This document shows, piece by piece, positions 26,762 through 36,712 of a DNA stretch of 64,000 bases. How positions within the stretch are numbered: position 1 is the stretch's first letter; every line of letters begins with the position of its first letter. The translations under genes were made by a program, and so were the position numbers. The notes beneath the pieces are model-generated. The model was not told the origin of the DNA and did not search any database. It worked only from the letters and a program-made list of their open reading frames with translations. This DNA is from Stenotrophomonas nematodicola (GTDB taxonomy: Bacteria > Pseudomonadota > Gammaproteobacteria > Xanthomonadales > Xanthomonadaceae): positions 62,001 through 126,000 of the forward strand of contig NZ_WIAY01000003.1 of the NCBI RefSeq assembly GCF_009467805.1, given 5' to 3'.

Positions 26762-27589
26762 ATGACCCCGCCGATCACCGCACCGACCTACCTCCACGGC
26801 TTCTCCGACACCGAACAGCAGCGGCTGGTCACCCAGTCGCGCCTGTTTGAATCGAGCATTTTCAGCGGCATCGATTACGGTGGCGCCAGGCGCCTGCTGG
26901 AAGTGGGCAGCGGCGTCGGCGCGCAGACCGAGATCCTGCTGCGGCGTTTCCCGGAGCTGCACGTCACCGGTGTGGATCTGAGCGAGGCGCAACTGTCCAC
27001 CGCCGCCACCAACCTGGCCCGCACGCCGTGGTGCAGCGAACGCTACGCGCTGCTGCAGGCCGACGCCGGCAACCTGCCGTTCGGCCCGCGCGAGTTCGAC
27101 GCCGCCTTCCTGTGCTGGGTACTCGAACACGTCCCCTCGCCGGCGCGGGTGCTCAATGAAGTGCGCCGCGTGCTGGTACCGGGCTCGCCGGTGTACGTAA
27201 CCGAAGTGATGAACGCCTCGTTCCTGCTCGATCCGTACTCGCCGCACATCTGGCGTTACTGGATGGCCTTCAACGACTTCCAGTACGACCACGGCGGCGA
27301 CCCGTTCGTGGGCGCCAAGCTGGGCAACCTGCTGCTGGCCGGCGGCTTCCGCGACGTCCACACCGAGATCAAGACCATCCACCTGGACAACCGCGAGCCG
27401 GCCCGTCGCAAGACCATGATCGCGTTCTGGGAGCAGCTGCTGCTGTCGGCAGCCGGCCCGCTGCTGGAGGCCGGCCTGGTCGACCAGGACACCGTGGACG
27501 GCATGCGCCGCGAGTTCAGCCTGGTGCAGAACGACCCCAACGCAGTGTTCTTCTTTTCCTTCGTGCAGGCCCGCGCCACGGTGTACTGA
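26762..27589 (+). CDS. Class I SAM-dependent methyltransferase
   Basis: The 275-residue protein has a Rossmann methyltransferase core: motif I LLEVGSGVGAQTEIL near residues 44-58, motif II VTGVDLSEAQL, and LQADAGNLPFGPREFDAAFLCWVLEHV for motifs post-II and IV. That resembles Methyltransf_11/25 small-molecule methyltransferases. The C-terminal half is helical, with the ending FFFSFVQARATVY. The substrate is unknown. It starts ten bases after the dusB stop, so it is probably co-transcribed with dusB. It converges on the next gene. Confidence 0.9.
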   Translation: MTPPITAPTYLHGFSDTEQQRLVTQSRLFESSIFSGIDYGGARRLLEVGSGVGAQTEILLRRFPELHVTGVDLSEAQLSTAATNLARTPWCSERYALLQADAGNLPFGPREFDAAFLCWVLEHVPSPARVLNEVRRVLVPGSPVYVTEVMNASFLLDPYSPHIWRYWMAFNDFQYDHGGDPFVGAKLGNLLLAGGFRDVHTEIKTIHLDNREPARRKTMIAFWEQLLLSAAGPLLEAGLVDQDTVDGMRREFSLVQNDPNAVFFFSFVQARATVY

Positions 27590-27601
27590 CGGCCGCGGCC
27601 G

Positions 27602-28045
27602 CTACGCGGACAGCAGCCAGCCGACCAGGCTGAGCACCACCACCCCCGCCAGCAGCGCCCAGATCGCCATGCCACCGCGATCGCCGGCCGCCACGGTGGT
27701 GCCCACGCTCTGGATGCGCGCGCCTTCACGCGGGCGCGGTGTCGGCGTGCTGCCCACCTCCAGCGTACCCGTCCCCCGGCGCGGATTGCGCTCGGACAGC
27801 GTGTGTTCCATACGCTGCGCGCGTTCGGGGTCGACGCTGCGCAGCGCCTCCAGCAGCACCTGCTGCTGGCGCCCGCGATCGGGCTGCGCCCTGGCCTTCT
27901 GCAGCAGTTCGCGCAGCGGTGCCGCCGGCGGCGTGGTTGACGCTGCCGGGGTCAACTGCACCAGCAGCGCGCGGTACTCCGGTGGCACATCGGCCAGCCG
28001 GGTGTAGCGCGTGCCGTTGATCTCCATGCTGAAACGTCCGCTCAC
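27602..28045 (-). CDS. Hypothetical protein with C-terminal membrane anchor
   Basis: Unrecognised 147-residue protein. It starts at GTG 28045 (VSGRFSMEINGTRYTRLADVPPEYRALL), which overlaps the upstream gene's TGA; an ATG at 28027 is a possible alternative. The N-terminal 25 residues resemble the short motif often seen at the start of small hypothetical proteins (INGTRY-ADVPPEYR). The middle is Gln/Arg/Glu-rich and likely helical, followed by a Pro/Thr linker and a single C-terminal transmembrane helix (IWALLAGVVVLSLVGWLLS). It is the last gene of the lipid-related operon. Confidence 0.68.
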   Translation of the reverse strand: MSGRFSMEINGTRYTRLADVPPEYRALLVQLTPAASTTPPAAPLRELLQKARAQPDRGRQQQVLLEALRSVDPERAQRMEHTLSERNPRRGTGTLEVGSTPTPRPREGARIQSVGTTVAAGDRGGMAIWALLAGVVVLSLVGWLLSA

Positions 28046-29118
28046 GGTGCCTCCTGCCAGCCTGCCTTCGGGGCGATGACGCCGGTCGCGGTCGGTGTGC
28101 GCCAGATGCGTTGCCACATCGACGCGAACCGCCGCTCCACCCTCGCCCTGCCCTCCTTCCCTTCATACGCCGGCCGCAGCTGTCGCGGCGTGATTGCCGC
28201 CCAGCCGTCGCCCTCGGTCCGCGCCACCGCGAAGGTGAACGTGTAGTCCGGCTCCAGGCCCATGCGCAGGTCGCTGAGCTGCAGTTCGCCGTCCACCACC
28301 CGGGCACGCATGAAGCCGCGGTTGAACCATTGCAGCCGCGCCACGGCCGGCAGAGCCGCCGCCTGGCGCAGCGCCTGCACGTTGGACGGATGGCCGTGGA
28401 AAACCATCGGGCCACGGTCGGCGACCAGCGAACGCTCGCCGATCACATAGCCGTTGGGGGTCATCGCCACCACCTGCCAGAGCAGGGTGTTGAATGGCAT
28501 CGCCACCGAGAACCGGGGGGCGTCGGCCAGGCCCATCGCGGCCAGCGCGCGGTCGGCCTCGCGGTCCACCGTGTGCTTGGCCAGCAGCGACCAGCCCAGA
28601 TAGCCGCTGCTGAGAACCAGCCCGGCCACCAGCGCGCGCTGCGCCAGCGGCCGCGCGCGGGCGAACCATGCCACCGTACAGCCGATCAGCAGCCACACCG
28701 TATAGCCGGGATCGATGATGAAAACGCTGGACCACATGGTCGGCGGCGGGGTGAACGGCCACCACAGCTGGGTGCCATAGACGGTGAACGCATCCAGCAG
28801 CGGATGCGTGATCAGCGCCAGCAGGATGGCCCAGAACCAGCGTCCCGGTGCCTCGGCCACCCGCCCCTTGCCGAACCGTTTGAAGCCCCACCATATCAGC
28901 GCCGCCACCCACGGCAGCACCAGCAGCGAGTGGCTGTAGCTGCGGTGCTCGGTCATCAGTGCCACCGGGTCGGCGGCGGTCGCCGCCAGCAGCAGTGCAT
29001 CCAGGTCCGGCAGGGTGCCCAGGGCGGCACCGGCAAGCAGGGCGGCGCGGCGGTGGCCGGCCGGGGCGATGGCGGCGGCGACGGCGCCGCCCAGTACGAT
29101 CTGGCTTAAGGAGTCCAT
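28042..29118 (-). CDS. Membrane-bound metal-dependent hydrolase, YdjM/DUF457 family
   Basis: A 358-residue inner-membrane protein beginning MDSLSQIVLGGAVAAAIAP. The N-terminal half shows the YdjM/DUF457 metal-site residues: TLPDLDALLL, an HRSYSHSLL motif near residues 58-66, and LALITHPLLDAFTVYGTQLWWPF near 95-117. Several transmembrane helices are visible up to about residue 185, followed by a soluble C-terminal domain. The family is annotated as hydrolase from fold and motif; a substrate is not established. It overlaps the downstream small gene by four bases and follows the LpxH-like gene by 40 bases. Confidence 0.9.
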   Translation of the reverse strand: MDSLSQIVLGGAVAAAIAPAGHRRAALLAGAALGTLPDLDALLLAATAADPVALMTEHRSYSHSLLVLPWVAALIWWGFKRFGKGRVAEAPGRWFWAILLALITHPLLDAFTVYGTQLWWPFTPPPTMWSSVFIIDPGYTVWLLIGCTVAWFARARPLAQRALVAGLVLSSGYLGWSLLAKHTVDREADRALAAMGLADAPRFSVAMPFNTLLWQVVAMTPNGYVIGERSLVADRGPMVFHGHPSNVQALRQAAALPAVARLQWFNRGFMRARVVDGELQLSDLRMGLEPDYTFTFAVARTEGDGWAAITPRQLRPAYEGKEGRARVERRFASMWQRIWRTPTATGVIAPKAGWQEAP

Positions 29119-29158
29119 CGGCCGATGCTAGCAGCCGGACACGCGCGATGCCGCGCGC

Positions 29159-29962
29159 TCAGGCGGCCTTCGGCAACCGCGCTGTGGCGGCCAGCTCCAC
29201 CAGCATGTTTCCCTGGTGGTCCAGCAACCGCAGGCTGCCGTCGGGGTCCTCGACCAGCGCGGTCAGACTTTCCACCCAGTCGCCATCGTTGGCGTACACC
29301 AGCCCGTCGCGCTCGACCAGCGCGGCGCGGTGGATGTGTCCGCAGACGATGCCATCCAGCCCGCGCCGGCGCACGTCATCCAACCCGGCCTGCACGAAGC
29401 GTTCGATGTAGCGCTCGGCGGCGCCGCTGCGCTTCTTGAGAAAGTCCGACAGCGACCAGTAGCGTCGTCCCAACCGCCGCCGGACGGCATTGAGCAGATG
29501 GTTGCCGGTGAGGATGCGGTAGTAGAGCCAGTCGCCAAACCGTTCCTGCAGACCGCCGAAGTGGGTGATGCCATCGTAATCGTCGCCGTGGACCACCAGC
29601 AGCCGGCGCCCGTCGGCGGTGACGTGGATCACCCGCCGGCGGACCTGCATGGCCGGCAGCATCAGCCCGCACGCACGGCGCAGCGACGCGTCGTGGTTGC
29701 CCGGAATGTAGATGATCTCCGTGCCGGCACCGCGCAGCGCGTGCAGGGCCTGGATCACGTCGCTGTGGGCGGGCCGCCAGCTCGCCCGCCGGTGCGCCAT
29801 CCACCACAGGTCGATGATGTCGCCCACCAGGTACAGCCGCTCGCAGCGCAGCTCGGCCAGGAACCGCGCCAGCTCGGTGGCGTGGCAATGGCGCGAGCCC
29901 AGGTGCACGTCGGAGAGAAATACCGCGCGCCGGTGGGGTGGCAGGCGCGTCAGTGCCTTCAT
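29159..29962 (-). CDS. LpxH-like metallophosphoesterase
   Basis: The 267-residue calcineurin-like enzyme has all metal-binding blocks: FLSDVHLGSRHC near residues 15-26, LVGDIIDLWWM near 45-55, YIPGNHDASLRRAC near 85-98, VVHGDDYDG and IVCGHIHRA near the C-terminus. These match the UDP-2,3-diacylglucosamine diphosphatase branch (LpxH/LpxH2-like), but distinction from a general phospholipid phosphatase is not possible here. Its ATG overlaps the stop codon of the OlsF-like gene, so they are translated together. Confidence 0.88.
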   Translation of the reverse strand: MKALTRLPPHRRAVFLSDVHLGSRHCHATELARFLAELRCERLYLVGDIIDLWWMAHRRASWRPAHSDVIQALHALRGAGTEIIYIPGNHDASLRRACGLMLPAMQVRRRVIHVTADGRRLLVVHGDDYDGITHFGGLQERFGDWLYYRILTGNHLLNAVRRRLGRRYWSLSDFLKKRSGAAERYIERFVQAGLDDVRRRGLDGIVCGHIHRAALVERDGLVYANDGDWVESLTALVEDPDGSLRLLDHQGNMLVELAATARLPKAA

Positions 29963-31683
29963 GCCGGCAGCCCTGCCTGGCGCAGGTAGCGTTTGCGCTT
30001 GTGCGGGCGGATCGCGTGCAGATCCACTTCGATCAGGCCGTCGATCGAATCGCTGAAGTCCGGATCGACGCCGAAGGCCAGGAAGCGCGCGCCGCCGGGT
30101 TCGGCCAGCTCGGTGTACTGGCGGTAGAGGGTTGGCACGCCGGTGCCGAGCGCAGCCAGATTGGCCTTGAGCACGTCGAACGCGGCCGTCGCATCCAGGT
30201 CACCAAAGCACGGCGGCGCGGCGAAGTACTGGAACGGCCGGTGGGAGGCCACCAGCCCCGCCTCGCCACCGAAGTAGCGCTGGTAGTACGCCACCAGCTG
30301 CTCGCGGGCGTCCTGCGGCAGCGCGGCGCTGATCGAGACCGCGCCGAACAGGTAGCGGATGCCGGGCCGGCGCTGCAGATACGCGCCGATGCCCTGCCAC
30401 AGGTAGTCCAGGCTGCGGCTGCCCCAGTAGTCGGGCACCACGAAGCTGCGGCCCAGTTCGAGTCCTTCGGCGATGCGGGGGATGGCGTCGTCGGAGTAGC
30501 GGAACAGCGACGCGCTGTAGAGCCCGGCCAGGCCGCGCTGCGCGAGGGCCTGGGCGCCGCGCATGATCCGGTAGGCCCCGGCGATGCGCTGCGCGGCACC
30601 GTCCCAGATCACGATGTGCTGGTAGTCCAGGTCGAAGGCATCCAGGTCGCTGCTGCGGCCGGTGCCTTCGCCGACCCGGCGGAACGTCAGCTCGCGCAGT
30701 CGTCCCAGCTCCAGCAGCAGCGCGCACCCGGTGCTGCAGCGGGCCAGCAGGATCTGCTTGCCATCGGAGGTCTGCCCGAGCACCTCGGCCGCGGCGATCG
30801 CGGCGGCCACCCGCGAGGGCGCGACCGGTGCGGCGAGCGGCTCGGGGCCGGCACCACCGGCCGGCGTGGCCTCAGCCTGCCGCCCCAGCGCGTACAACGC
30901 ACGCCGCACCGCCAGCAGTTCGCTGCGGGTGTCGCCCTGCCCCAGCTGCATGGGCGTGCCGATGCGCAGGCGCAGCGGCCGGCCGCGATGGGCGAACATC
31001 TCCCGCGCCAGCAGCAGCGTTGCAGCCGGTTTGAACACGGTGGACACGCCATAGAACAGGGCCGAATTGCGCGCGTCCACCCGGATCGGCAGCACCGGGG
31101 CCGCCGCGTCCCGTGCCAAGCGCACGAAGCCGCGCTGCCAGCGCCCGTCGCGGATGCCGCGCAGCGACAGCCGCGACACTTCCCCGGCCGGAAACACGAT
31201 CACGCACTGGCCCGCCGCCAGGGCCTGCCCCACCGCCTGCACGCTCGGTCGCTTCGCCGTGCCGCCAAGGATGCGGACCGGCAGCAGCAGGTCCTGCAGG
31301 GGCTCGATGGCAGCCAGCAGATCGTTGGCCACGATCCGTACGTCGTGCCGGATGCGCCCGACCGCGTCCAGCAGGGCCAGCGCGTCCAGCGCACCGGAGG
31401 GGTGGTTGGCCACGATCAGCAGCGGGCCGGTGGCGGGAATCCGTGCGAGCTCGACGTCCTCAACCCGATAGCGGCCGCCCAGGAAGTCCAGGCCGGCACT
31501 GACGAAGCCAAAACCGCGCAGGCCGGCGCTGCGCTGCAGGAACGCCTCGACCCGGTCCAGCTGCGACCATCGCCCCACGCTGCGCAGCAGCGGCCTGGCC
31601 AGACGGGCCCGAGGGCCGTGGAACCACTGCGGATACCGCTCCTGGAGGCGCTGCTCGAACTGCTGCATGGCGTGCTCACTCAT
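29959..31683 (-). CDS. Fused acyltransferase: PlsC-like plus OlsB-like GNAT domain (OlsF-type ornithine lipid synthase)
   Basis: A 574-residue fusion. Residues about 60-270 form a lysophospholipid acyltransferase domain with LLIVANHPSGALDALAL (His94, Asp100) and VIVFPAGEVSRLS (substrate-binding FPAGE). From about 290 an OlsB/acyl-homoserine-lactone-like GNAT domain follows: RELTFRRVGEGTG, DLDAFDLDYQHIVIWD, RIAGAYRI, FVVPDYWGSRSLDYLWQGIGAYL. OlsF of Serratia combines these two activities to make ornithine lipids in one protein, and the architecture matches. The acceptor amino acid here is inferred. It overlaps the LpxH-like gene by ATGA. Confidence 0.85.
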   Translation of the reverse strand: MSEHAMQQFEQRLQERYPQWFHGPRARLARPLLRSVGRWSQLDRVEAFLQRSAGLRGFGFVSAGLDFLGGRYRVEDVELARIPATGPLLIVANHPSGALDALALLDAVGRIRHDVRIVANDLLAAIEPLQDLLLPVRILGGTAKRPSVQAVGQALAAGQCVIVFPAGEVSRLSLRGIRDGRWQRGFVRLARDAAAPVLPIRVDARNSALFYGVSTVFKPAATLLLAREMFAHRGRPLRLRIGTPMQLGQGDTRSELLAVRRALYALGRQAEATPAGGAGPEPLAAPVAPSRVAAAIAAAEVLGQTSDGKQILLARCSTGCALLLELGRLRELTFRRVGEGTGRSSDLDAFDLDYQHIVIWDGAAQRIAGAYRIMRGAQALAQRGLAGLYSASLFRYSDDAIPRIAEGLELGRSFVVPDYWGSRSLDYLWQGIGAYLQRRPGIRYLFGAVSISAALPQDAREQLVAYYQRYFGGEAGLVASHRPFQYFAAPPCFGDLDATAAFDVLKANLAALGTGVPTLYRQYTELAEPGGARFLAFGVDPDFSDSIDGLIEVDLHAIRPHKRKRYLRQAGLPA

Positions 31684-31965
31684 GCCCGGCGGCCGGATTG
31701 GCCGAGAGCGTGGCCCGCAACGAAGGCAGCGTGATGGCGGTTTGGCGGCAGATCGATGACGGCCGGCCCGTGCAGGGCCGTGGATTTGTCACGCTGGTGG
31801 AACACTGGGCGGTGACGCTGGGCCCCAATGGCGTCACAGCGGGCCCTGCGACGGGCACACCGGCTTAACCTCGGGCAACTCCGGCTGGCGCACAATGCAT
31901 CAGCGCGACTTGCCGTGTATCATTCGCGCCCATCTTTCCATCCGAATCAAAGGATATTACGCCTG

Positions 31966-33177
<1,212 letters not shown>

Positions 33178-33211
33178 GAAATGGGCCGCCAACGCGGCCC
33201 ACTTCCTGCGG

Positions 33212-33234
33212 GTGGAGCCGACCGTTGGTCGGCT
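33212..33234 (+). repeat. Solo SMAG/REP-like palindrome downstream of metK
   Basis: GTGG is followed by the seven-base-pair stem AGCCGAC-CGTTG-GTCGGCT. The stem and loop closely match the second palindrome inside the type-B units of the 16-17 kb array. It lies between two other hairpins (33183-33200 and 33242-33276) in the metK 3' region. Confidence 0.6.
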
Positions 33235-33241
33235 GCCCCTC

Positions 33242-33276
33242 AAACGACGGGCCGCGAAAGCGGCCCATCGTCGTTT
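33242..33276 (+). terminator. Probable metK terminator hairpin
   Basis: A long stem is formed by AAACGAC-GGGCCGC and GCGGCCC-(ATC)-GTCGTTT around a GAAA tetraloop; only a three-base bulge interrupts it. The end has three T. A smaller hairpin with the same GGGCCGC/GCGGCCC arms and a CAAC loop occurs at 33183-33200, immediately after the metK stop. Together they probably end metK transcription before the thioesterase gene. Confidence 0.6.
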
Positions 33277-33307
33277 CAGGCGTCCGATCGCCGGCTACAA
33301 TCGGCCA

Positions 33308-33811
33308 ATGACCACCGAATTCAAATCCAACCAGCTGTCGATGACCGTGCTGATGTCCCCGGAGATGGCCAACTTCTCCGGCAAGGTCCACGGTGGCGCG
33401 GTGCTGCGCCTGCTCGACCAGGTCGCCTACGCCTGCGCCAGCCGCTATGCCGGCCGCTACGTGGTGACCCTGTCGGTGGACCAGGTGATGTTCCGCCAGC
33501 CGATCGCGGTGGGCGAGCTGGTCACCTTCCTGGCCTCGGTGAACTACACGGGCACCTCCTCGATGGAGATCGGGGTGAAAGTGGTGGCCGAAGACATCCT
33601 CAAGCGCAGTGTGCGCCACGCCAACAGCTGCTTCTTCACGATGGTGGCGGTGGACGACGAGGGCAGACCGACCCCGGTGCCGCCGCTGCAGCTGGAAACC
33701 AGCGACGAGCGCCGTCGCCATGCGGCCGCGCTGATCCGCCGCCAGCTGCGCGAGGAAATGGAACAGCGCCATCTGGAACTGCTGGCGTCCAACCCGCCCA
33801 GCCATTCGTAG
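33308..33811 (+). CDS. Acyl-CoA thioesterase, hotdog fold (YciA/BACH-like)
   Basis: The 167-residue protein has the hotdog thioesterase pattern MTVLMSPEMANFSGKVHGGAVLRLLDQVAYACASRYAG. It carries the conserved N-x-x-G-x-V-H-G-G and Asp, followed by VTLSVDQVMFRQPIAVGELVTFLASVNYTGTSSMEIGVKV. This fits acyl-CoA hydrolases of the YciA/ACOT type. ATG 33308 begins MTTEFKSNQLSM; the frame upstream crosses the metK terminator region and is rejected. It is probably a single-gene unit, converging on ppc with 19 bases between stops. Confidence 0.93.
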   Translation: MTTEFKSNQLSMTVLMSPEMANFSGKVHGGAVLRLLDQVAYACASRYAGRYVVTLSVDQVMFRQPIAVGELVTFLASVNYTGTSSMEIGVKVVAEDILKRSVRHANSCFFTMVAVDDEGRPTPVPPLQLETSDERRRHAAALIRRQLREEMEQRHLELLASNPPSHS

Positions 33812-33830
33812 CCTCCGGCGCTGCTTTCGC

Positions 33831-36542
33831 CTACCCGGTGTTCTGCACGCCCTGCGACACGCCGTTGACGCACGCCACCAATGCGCGCAGCACGTCGTCA
33901 TCGTCACCGCCGCTGTCACGCCAGCGCCGCAGCAGGTCCACCTGCAGCACACTGATGGGATCAACGTAGGGGTTGCGCAGGCGGATCGACAGCGCCAGGC
34001 GCTGGTCGTGCTGCAGCAGTTCGTCCTGCCCGGTCAGCGCCAGGATCAGCGACCCGGTCAGCGCCAGCTCGCGCTGGATCTGCGGGAAGAACACCCCGTG
34101 CAGCGGGCCGGACAACCGCGAGAACTGCTCGGCGATGGTGATGTCGCCCTTGGACAGCACCATCGCGATGTCGTCCAGGAAGGTACTGAAGAACGGCCAG
34201 TCACGCGCCATCTCCTGCAGCGCGGCCTCGTGCCCGGCATCGATCGCCGCCTGCAGGCCACTGCCCACGCCATACCACCCCGGAATCACCGCCCGCGCCT
34301 GGCTCCAGGCGAAGACCCACGGAATCGCACGCAGGTTGGACAGCGCCGCGTCCTCGCCCAGCCGCCGCGACGGGCGCGAGCCCAGCGTCATCCGTTCGAT
34401 CACATCGATCGGCGTGGCCTGGCGGAAGTACTGCATGAAATTCTTCTGGCCAACGAAGGCGCGGTAGGCCTCGGCACTCCTGGCCGCCACCAGGTCCATC
34501 ACCGGCCGCCACTGCGCCTCGCGCGGTTCTGGCGCACGCGGACGCAGGCTGGACCGCAGCACCGCCCCGGTGGACTGCTCCAGCGAACGCAGCGCCAGCG
34601 CGCGGATGCCGTACTTGCGATGGATCACTTCGCCCTGCTCGGTCACGCGCAGGCGGCCGTCGATGCTGCCGCGCGGCGAGGCGTCCACCGCGTGGGTGGT
34701 CTTGCCGCCGCCGCGGCTGATCGACCCGCCGCGACCGTGGAAGAAGGTCAGCCGGATGCCGCTGTCGGCCGCCACCTCCAGCAGCTCCACCTGCGCACGC
34801 TGCAGCCCCCAGCGCGAGGCGGCGATGCCGCCGTCCTTGCCGCTGTCGGAGTAGCCCAGCATCACCATCTGCACATCGCCGCGGGCGGTCAGGTGCGCGC
34901 GGTACACCGGGTCGGCCAGCAGGTCCCGCAGGGTATCGGTGCCGCGCTTGAGATCATCGACCGTTTCAAACAACGGCGCGATGTCGAGCGGTACCGCCCC
35001 GGCGTCATCCACCAGACCGCCGCGCCGCGCCAGCGCCAGTACCGCCAACACATCGCTGCGGTCGTGCGCCATCGAGATGATGTAGCTGCCCAGCGCATCG
35101 GTACCGTGCCGATGGCGTGCGTCGGCCAACGCGGCGAACACCGCGTCCAGGCGTGCGCCGCCGTCGTCGGTACTGGCCGGCAGCGCCTGCTCACCGCTGG
35201 CGAACGGTGCCAGCCGCGCCGCACGGGCTACCGCGTCGGCGGCGTCCCAGGCCTCCTGCCCATCCAGCACGCTGGCCAGCGCGCGGCCATGCACGCTCGA
35301 TTCCTGGCGCACATCCAGCCGCGCCAGATGGAAGCCGAAGGTGCGCACGCGCCACAGCAGGCGGCGCACCGCGAAGCCGCCGGCATGGTCGCCCTTGTTC
35401 GCGTGCAGGCTGTCCAGGATCAGCGTGAGGTCGTCTTCCAGCGCCTGCGGTGAGGCATACGCACCTGTGGCGTCATCGAGGGTGGCCTGCACGCGGGCGC
35501 GCATGCGGTCATTGAGCAGGCGATAGGGCATGTCGGCATGACGCGGACGCGAGGTGACCTGCGGCAGCAGTTCCCGGTAGTGCGCCACCCGTGCCTGCAG
35601 CGCATCGCTGACCGCCACCCGTTCGGTGGACTGGCTGAGCAGGCTGGCCAACTGCAGCAGGTCTTTCTGATAGCGCCCCAGCACCGCCTGGCGCTGCGCA
35701 TCGAGCGTGGCGCGGATGGTGCCGGCATCCACGTTCGGGTTGCCGTCCATGTCGCCGCCCACCCAGGTGCCGAAACGCAGCAGGCGGGGTAGCGGCAGGT
35801 CCTCGCCGTAGGTATCGAGCAACGCCTGCTGCAGCGATTCGTACAGCACCGGGATGACCCGGTACAGCACCTGCACCAGATAGAACCCGACATGCTCGCG
35901 CTCGTCCTCCACGGTCGGGCGTACCGGCGAGGAATCGGTGGTCTGCCACGAGGCGGTCAGCGCCATGCGGAAGCGTGCGGCATCGGCGGCGGCTTCGCCC
36001 GGCGTGCGTTGGCCATCCAGGTTGTCGACCAGGCTGGCGACCATCAGCTGCTCTTTTTCCAGCAGCGCGCGGCGAACCGCTTCGGTGGGATGCGCGGTGA
36101 ACACCGGCTCGATGTCGATGCGTGGCAGCCACTGCGCCAGTTCGGCCAGGGTCACGCCCTGCGCCTTGAGTTTCTGCAGCGCGTCCTGCAGGCCATCCGG
36201 CTGCGGGGCGGCGGTGCCGGCGCGCTGGTAATCGCGACGGCGGCGGATGCGGTGCACGCGCTCGGCGATGTTGACCACCTGGAAGTAGGTGCTGAACGCC
36301 CGGACCATCGCTTCGGCGCGCTCTGGCGGCAGGCCGGTCAGTGCATCGTTGAGGTCGGACAGGGGGGCGTCGCTCTCGCGCCGGGCGATGGCGCGCGTGC
36401 GCACCTGTTCCACGTCCTCGTAGAACTGCGTGGAGACCTGCTCGGCGAGCAGGTCGCCGACCAGTGCGCCAAGCCGGCGTACGTCATCGCGCAGGGGAAT
36501 ATCGGGAGTGGCAAATACGATGCTGCTGCGGTACTCGTTCAT
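33831..36542 (-). CDS. ppc: Phosphoenolpyruvate carboxylase
   Basis: Ppc carboxylates PEP to oxaloacetate to refill the TCA cycle. The protein is 903 residues, in the usual range of 880-960. Catalytic motifs are [12 protein letters not shown] (His near 160), [12 protein letters not shown], the [10 protein letters not shown] segment, [12 protein letters not shown], and the substrate loop [14 protein letters not shown]. The C-terminus ends QGVQNTG, the usual Q-N-T-G tail carrying allosteric-site residues. The ATG at 36542 gives [21 protein letters not shown]. No operon partner is apparent. Confidence 0.97.
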   Translation of the reverse strand: MNEYRSSIVFATPDIPLRDDVRRLGALVGDLLAEQVSTQFYEDVEQVRTRAIARRESDAPLSDLNDALTGLPPERAEAMVRAFSTYFQVVNIAERVHRIRRRRDYQRAGTAAPQPDGLQDALQKLKAQGVTLAELAQWLPRIDIEPVFTAHPTEAVRRALLEKEQLMVASLVDNLDGQRTPGEAAADAARFRMALTASWQTTDSSPVRPTVEDEREHVGFYLVQVLYRVIPVLYESLQQALLDTYGEDLPLPRLLRFGTWVGGDMDGNPNVDAGTIRATLDAQRQAVLGRYQKDLLQLASLLSQSTERVAVSDALQARVAHYRELLPQVTSRPRHADMPYRLLNDRMRARVQATLDDATGAYASPQALEDDLTLILDSLHANKGDHAGGFAVRRLLWRVRTFGFHLARLDVRQESSVHGRALASVLDGQEAWDAADAVARAARLAPFASGEQALPASTDDGGARLDAVFAALADARHRHGTDALGSYIISMAHDRSDVLAVLALARRGGLVDDAGAVPLDIAPLFETVDDLKRGTDTLRDLLADPVYRAHLTARGDVQMVMLGYSDSGKDGGIAASRWGLQRAQVELLEVAADSGIRLTFFHGRGGSISRGGGKTTHAVDASPRGSIDGRLRVTEQGEVIHRKYGIRALALRSLEQSTGAVLRSSLRPRAPEPREAQWRPVMDLVAARSAEAYRAFVGQKNFMQYFRQATPIDVIERMTLGSRPSRRLGEDAALSNLRAIPWVFAWSQARAVIPGWYGVGSGLQAAIDAGHEAALQEMARDWPFFSTFLDDIAMVLSKGDITIAEQFSRLSGPLHGVFFPQIQRELALTGSLILALTGQDELLQHDQRLALSIRLRNPYVDPISVLQVDLLRRWRDSGGDDDDVLRALVACVNGVSQGVQNTG

Positions 36543-36607
36543 CTGCGACGCACTGGCCTCGGGAACGGAATCCGATCCAGCCTACCGCAGAACAATGGTT
36601 TCATCTG

Positions 36608-36630
36608 GTAGTGCCGGCCAGCGGCCGGCA
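36608..36630 (+). repeat. Solo SMAG/REP-like palindrome between ppc and an S9 peptidase
   Basis: GTAG is followed by the stem TGCCGGCC-AGC-GGCCGGCA, identical in its arms to the element near dusB but in the opposite orientation. It sits in the 170-base gap upstream of ppc and downstream of the peptidase, both on the minus strand. Confidence 0.72.
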
Positions 36631-36712
36631 CCTCCCGTGATCCTGTGTTTCATTCACCGGCCGGTACGTTGCCCTCGGGCTCCATACCGGCCGGCGGCCG
36701 TTGCCCGTGGCG

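Noticed and set aside
31680-31895. 71-codon minus-strand frame upstream of the OlsF-like gene
   Set aside because: It has no conserved-looking motif or ribosome site, and its Arg/His/Pro composition is typical of non-coding GC-rich DNA.
31684-31965. A SAM riboswitch upstream of metK
   Set aside because: No pairing pattern or conserved core of the known SAM classes was found in this 282-base gap; only ordinary GC-rich sequence and a possible promoter were seen.
33183-33200. Independent metK terminator
   Set aside because: The hairpin GGGCCGC-CAAC-GCGGCCC is perfect but has no T-run; the stronger structure at 33242-33276 was preferred as terminator.
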